Source: JAAERC01 sp032123495
GTDB lineage: Bacteria; Zixibacteria; MSB-5A5; GN15; PGXB01
Assembly (NCBI GenBank): GCA_032123495.1
Contig: JAQBFG010000036.1
Coordinates: 1-7,528, forward strand
Direction of reading: 5' to 3'
DNA length: 7,528 bases
Shown: piece after piece, positions 4,659-7,528 of the stretch
Position numbering within the stretch: position 1 is the first letter of the stretch
How the letters are laid out: every line of letters begins with the position of its first letter
Made by a program: the position numbers and the translations under genes
The notes under the pieces: generated by a model
The model's input: the letters and a program-made list of their open reading frames with translations, nothing else
The model's database searches: none
Told to the model about the DNA's origin: nothing

Positions 4659-6972
4659 ATTTTAGGGCATCGACCGGATTGGCGTTCGCCGCTTTAATTG
4701 ACTTATAACTAACCGACAGGAAGGCAACAAGAAGTGAAAGAATCGACGTTAACAAAAACAGGTGGAATTGAATTGTTGTCCGATACGCAAAATTATTCAA
4801 CCATTGATTCATTAAATAATAGGCCAGAGGCAAAACGATAACGTTGGCAATCAAAACCAGCGGAATAAATTTCATAGCAAATTGTTTGATTATATCGAAA
4901 ACCGATGCACCGTGCACTTTCCGAATCCCGATTTCCTTGGTGCTTTGCTCGGCCAATAAAGACGAGAGGCCAAATAAACCGAGGCAGGAAATGATAATGG
5001 CAAGAACGGCAAATGCCGTCAGGAGAAGCCCGGTCTGCTTTATACTTGTCAGGCTTCGTTCGAAATCTTCATCTAAATAACTGAACTGAAAAGGATAACC
5101 CGGAATGGTTTTCTCCCATTTTGATTTAATTTTGGTCAGCGTTTCCATTCCGCTTCCGGGCAAAATACGAATAAAAATATTATCGACATTAGAGGGATTG
5201 AGCAATAGAATCAGCGGTTCAATTTCATTACTCATGGAAGTGAAATGGAAATTCTCAAGGACGCCGATGACCGTAAGAAATTCGTCTCCCTGCATGATAG
5301 TTGCACCGACAGCGGAATTTGTTCCCATCAGTTCGGTCATTTTTTCATTGATAAAAACACCGGAACCCTCATCTGCGGCAAACTCCCGGGACATATCTCT
5401 TCCAGCCAAAAGTTTAATGTCCATGGTTTTCAAGAAATCATAATCCATTTCATTGTAACTTATCGATACCTTTTCATCGGGATCCTTTCCTTCCCACTTA
5501 AAGGCGTTAATCCGCCAGCCAAAAAATGGCAGTGGAAGCGCCATGCCGCTAACATTTTCGATATCAGCCTCTTTTTGCAGTTCACTTTTGAAAATCTGAT
5601 AATATTTTTCACTGCCGCCGCCCATTTTAAGAACGACGATATCCTCTTTATGATACCCCAAATCCTTTTTTTGCAAATAGTCCATCTGCTGGTAAACGAC
5701 TGTCACTCCGAGCAAAAGCAGAATCGATAAAATAAACTGGATGATAACGATACCCTTCCGCAGTCCTCCACCCTTCATGGATGTTCCCCCCCTGCCTTTC
5801 AAAGCCCGCCCGATGCCGAAGGCGGATAAAAAGAAGGCCGGATAAATGCCGGCAATCAAGCCGGTCATTAAGGCAAAGGCAAGAAGGCTGTAAATAACAA
5901 AAGAAATTGCGATTTCAATTTCGCTTCCCGTTATTATTTGAAAAACAGGCAACAGATTATAAAAAAGAATAATCGCCAGGATGGCCGATATGATCGCAAG
6001 CAGGGCCGATTCTCCCAGATACTGCACCACAATTTGTCTTTTCCGAGCACCCAGCATTTTTCGCATACCAATTTCTTTGACCCTGCGGAACGATTGGGCC
6101 GTGGAAAGATTCAAAAAGTTAAAGGCTGCAATAAGCAAAATAAACGCTGCCACAGATAAAAGGACTATAACAGTCGTCTTATCCGAATAGAATAAAAAAT
6201 ATCTATCTTTAAACGGAAGCAGCGAGAGCAACGTATTTTCTCCTCCGCCCTGCTCTCCGATAATTCCCTCGATCTTGGTTTTTAAGGCCTCAGGAGAAGT
6301 ATTCTCACGGCATTTGATAAAGGTATAAACAAATAGATTGTTCCAGGCCATATACCAATCGGCTTTGTCGGTTATGTTGAATTGAATCGGCATCAGCATA
6401 TCGAATTTCATAGAGGAATTTTCGGGGACGTCATTCATGACAGCCGTCACAGTTAGCGGGTATTTATGGTTCAATATGACGGTTTTCCCCAGTGGATCGT
6501 CATTTCCAAAATACTTTTCCGCAAGTTGCCGGGTCATGACAATGGAATTGGGGTCGGCCAGAGCATTTTTTGGATCTCCTTTGATAAACGAGAAATTGAA
6601 TATATCAAAGAAATCCGGGTCTACCAGACGAATTGCATTTTCATAAAAAATCTCCTGGTCGTATTGCAGGACTGTCTCGCCCCAGAACCAGTGATAACGG
6701 GATGCCTTGACGATTTCAGGAAATCCTTCGGTTAAAAGAGGAGCCAGCGCCGTCGGGGTTATGGAATTATTCTTAAAATCGGCCTGAGTCAGCACCTGGT
6801 AAATAGAGTCAACGTCCCGGTGAAAGCGGTCATGGCTTAGTTCATGCCTGGCAAAAACAAGAATGAACAGGGCGCACATCATTCCCGTGGCAAGACCAAA
6901 AACCGTAATAAAGGTATAGAGTTTGTTTCTTTTGATATTCCTTAAGGCTGTTTTCAGATAATTTTTTAACAC
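4651..6972 (-). CDS. ABC transporter permease, MacB/FtsX family (eight-helix type)
   Basis: This 773-residue inner-membrane protein belongs to the large FtsX-like permeases related to MacB and LolC/E, which use an ABC ATPase partner for mechanotransmission or export rather than classic import. It contains two copies of the MacB periplasmic core plus FtsX module. Predicted helices are about 20-42, 266-290, 318-345, 357-385, then 406-428, 649-671, 702-722 and 737-757; periplasmic domains lie at about 43-265 and 429-648. Each FtsX module carries the family motif: KEIGMRKMLGA (299-309) and KEIGIRKVHGA (679-689). The C-terminus NPVDALKYE is typical. The start is GTG at 6970-6972, giving the common N-terminus MLKNYLKTALRNIKRNK, with GGGAGAG (6978-6984) upstream. 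No ATPase, HlyD-like adaptor or outer-membrane channel is present in the window, so the partner must be encoded elsewhere. The substrate is unknown; peptides, antibiotics or lipoproteins are family possibilities. Confidence 0.95.
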   Translation of the reverse strand: MLKNYLKTALRNIKRNKLYTFITVFGLATGMMCALFILVFARHELSHDRFHRDVDSIYQVLTQADFKNNSITPTALAPLLTEGFPEIVKASRYHWFWGETVLQYDQEIFYENAIRLVDPDFFDIFNFSFIKGDPKNALADPNSIVMTRQLAEKYFGNDDPLGKTVILNHKYPLTVTAVMNDVPENSSMKFDMLMPIQFNITDKADWYMAWNNLFVYTFIKCRENTSPEALKTKIEGIIGEQGGGENTLLSLLPFKDRYFLFYSDKTTVIVLLSVAAFILLIAAFNFLNLSTAQSFRRVKEIGMRKMLGARKRQIVVQYLGESALLAIISAILAIILFYNLLPVFQIITGSEIEIAISFVIYSLLAFALMTGLIAGIYPAFFLSAFGIGRALKGRGGTSMKGGGLRKGIVIIQFILSILLLLGVTVVYQQMDYLQKKDLGYHKEDIVVLKMGGGSEKYYQIFKSELQKEADIENVSGMALPLPFFGWRINAFKWEGKDPDEKVSISYNEMDYDFLKTMDIKLLAGRDMSREFAADEGSGVFINEKMTELMGTNSAVGATIMQGDEFLTVIGVLENFHFTSMSNEIEPLILLLNPSNVDNIFIRILPGSGMETLTKIKSKWEKTIPGYPFQFSYLDEDFERSLTSIKQTGLLLTAFAVLAIIISCLGLFGLSSLLAEQSTKEIGIRKVHGASVFDIIKQFAMKFIPLVLIANVIVLPLAYYLMNQWLNNFAYRTTIQFHLFLLTSILSLLVAFLSVSYKSIKAANANPVDALKYE

Positions 6973-6984
6973 AGCATCTCTCCC
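6966..6984 (-). promoter_or_regulatory. Shine-Dalgarno of the permease with overlapping three-codon upstream ORF
   Basis: GGGAGAG (6978-6984) serves the GTG start at 6970-6972, with 7 nt between its GGAG core and the GTG. Directly after it an out-of-frame ATG (6975-6977) reads ATG CTG TGT TAA and stops at 6966-6968, overlapping the real start. Ribosomes starting at this ATG would stop within three codons, which could lower permease translation. The GTG frame is chosen because it continues into the conserved N-terminus. Confidence 0.5.
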
Positions 6985-7411
6985 AATATTGTTAATTAGG
7001 CAAACGGACAGGGCAATAAAGGATTCGTATCGTCAAACCAAATTGCTCATGAAATCTTTCATTCAATATTTCGCAACATAAAACGGCATTGCCGGTATCG
7101 TTCAATTTTTCGTAATCCTGTTTTTAAATACCTTACAAACACATACTATTCTAACGAATTTAACGTAGAAATGTTGCATAGGAAGAAGTAGATAATAAGC
7201 CTGGCCAAAAAAGGCTTTCCTCCTTAGAAGGACAAGTGCTTTACCATTTTTTGTTTTTTCGCTCCAACGTCATTCCTCCCCCTTTTAACGTCATTCCCGC
7301 GAAAGCGGGAATGACGTTGTAATGGCGCGGAAATGGCGAATGATGTTGATGACAATTTGGAATGATCATGAGCAAATGAGAATTAATAACAGACAAGTGC
7401 CGGTGGCACCA
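6985..7411. other. gene-poor leader upstream of the permease
   Basis: No gene is supported here. The part nearest the permease (6985-7260) is AT-rich and should hold its promoter; on the minus strand TTGAAC with a TATGTT-like box 19 nt on is the only pair noticed and is weak. AAGGAGG (minus, 7219-7225) is a perfect Shine-Dalgarno but leads only to a 20-codon TTG-initiated frame. The right part carries the GAAA hairpin repeat and a run of short GGAATGA-like direct motifs. Confidence 0.5.
7266..7318. repeat. palindromic intergenic repeat with GAAA loop and a partial upstream copy
   Basis: AACGTCATTCCCGC (7287-7300) pairs perfectly with GCGGGAATGACGTT (7305-7318) around a GAAA loop. The first 11 bases, AACGTCATTCC, also occur at 7266-7276, giving direct copies 21 bp apart. 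The core ATTCCCGCGAAAGCGGGAAT resembles a widespread bacterial intergenic palindrome (REP/dRS3-like, ATTCCC-N8-GGGAAT). There is no U-tract, so it is a repeat element more than a terminator; it may be a mobile element remnant or a target for site-specific integration. Confidence 0.8.
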
Positions 7412-7455
7412 AAAAAATAGGGAAGCCCGTCTCCCCTCACGTTAACGGGCTTCCC
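7412..7455 (-). terminator. minus-strand intrinsic terminator of a gene to the right
   Basis: An 11-bp stem, GGGAAGCCCGT (7420-7430) with ACGGGCTTCCC (7445-7455), encloses a 14-base loop. On the minus strand it is followed by TATTTTTTT (complement of 7411-7419), a good U-tract. It should end a transcript entering from beyond base 7528. A small extra hairpin (GTGCC 7397-7401, GGCAC 7405-7409) lies just past the U-tract. Confidence 0.82.
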
Positions 7456-7476
7456 CTGCCTCGAGAAAAGAACGCA

Positions 7477-7528
7477 TCACCTATGGAAGGCAATACTAAG
7501 AACGCCGAACAACAAAGGATTTTTGTTT
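7477..7528 (-). CDS. possible C-terminal tail of a gene extending beyond the right edge
   Basis: One minus-strand frame is open from the right edge to a TGA at 7477-7479, reading a hydrophobic tail that ends NPLLFGVLSIAFHR. The stop is 21 nt before the minus-strand terminator stem, the usual distance for a gene end. Another frame stops at 7496-7498 and would also be compatible, so the frame is uncertain. Nothing can be said about function from 16 codons. Confidence 0.25.
   Translation of the reverse strand, partial: NKNPLLFGVLSIAFHR

Noticed and set aside
4844..6735. Several plus-strand frames of 69-161 codons opposite the permease
   Set aside because: All are antisense shadows of a conserved membrane protein, without ribosome sites or domains.
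7289..7420. Plus-strand open stretch with ATG at 7322 and basic 32-codon product
   Set aside because: It runs out of the palindromic repeat into the terminator, has no ribosome site, and is best explained as chance.
7266..7455. Possible CRISPR-like or attachment-site array from repeated GGAATGA and GACAAGTGC motifs
   Set aside because: The repeats are short, unevenly spaced and imperfect, with no constant spacer length or cas gene nearby.

Overview
The window looks like a chromosomal segment of a Gram-negative, moderately AT-rich bacterium. The large permease has the eight-helix MacB/FtsX architecture that is abundant in Bacteroidetes and related FCB-type or candidate phyla such as Zixibacteria. 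The enolase and the small Cys-rich protein also fit such a lineage. This placement is inference from protein style, not from a marker gene search. No rRNA, tRNA, CRISPR array, transposase or phage gene is visible.

Layout from left to right: (a) 1-206, an AT-rich leader with an open frame running in from the left edge and -10-like hexamers; (b) 207-608 (+), a lysine-rich histone H1-like protein with a SANT/Myb-like core; (c) 652-709, a hairpin followed by a strong bidirectional terminator shared with the convergent enolase; (d) 761-2056 (-), enolase; (e) 2057-2239, a divergent AT-rich promoter region; (f) 2240-2971 and 3046-4014 (+), a sugar-phosphate nucleotidyltransferase and an NAD-dependent UDP-sugar 4-epimerase, probably one transcription unit for activated sugars; (g) 4011-4316 (-), a conserved Cys-rich zinc-ribbon-like protein that overlaps the epimerase stop codon by 4 nt and has a good promoter of its own; (h) 4391-4650, a stretch without a confident gene that holds a possible small or decayed ORF coupled to the permease; (i) 4651-6972 (-), a large ABC transporter permease; (j) 6985-7528, a gene-poor leader with a perfect 14-bp GAAA-loop hairpin repeat and a minus-strand terminator that probably ends a gene lying to the right of the window.

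The genes are mostly housekeeping: glycolysis, sugar-nucleotide supply for polysaccharide or LPS, chromosome packaging, and envelope transport or export. No single coordinated novel system is evident. The items most worth a second look are the SANT/H1-like fusion protein, the uncharacterised Cys-rich protein, the ORF overlapping the permease stop codon, and the palindromic repeat upstream of the permease.
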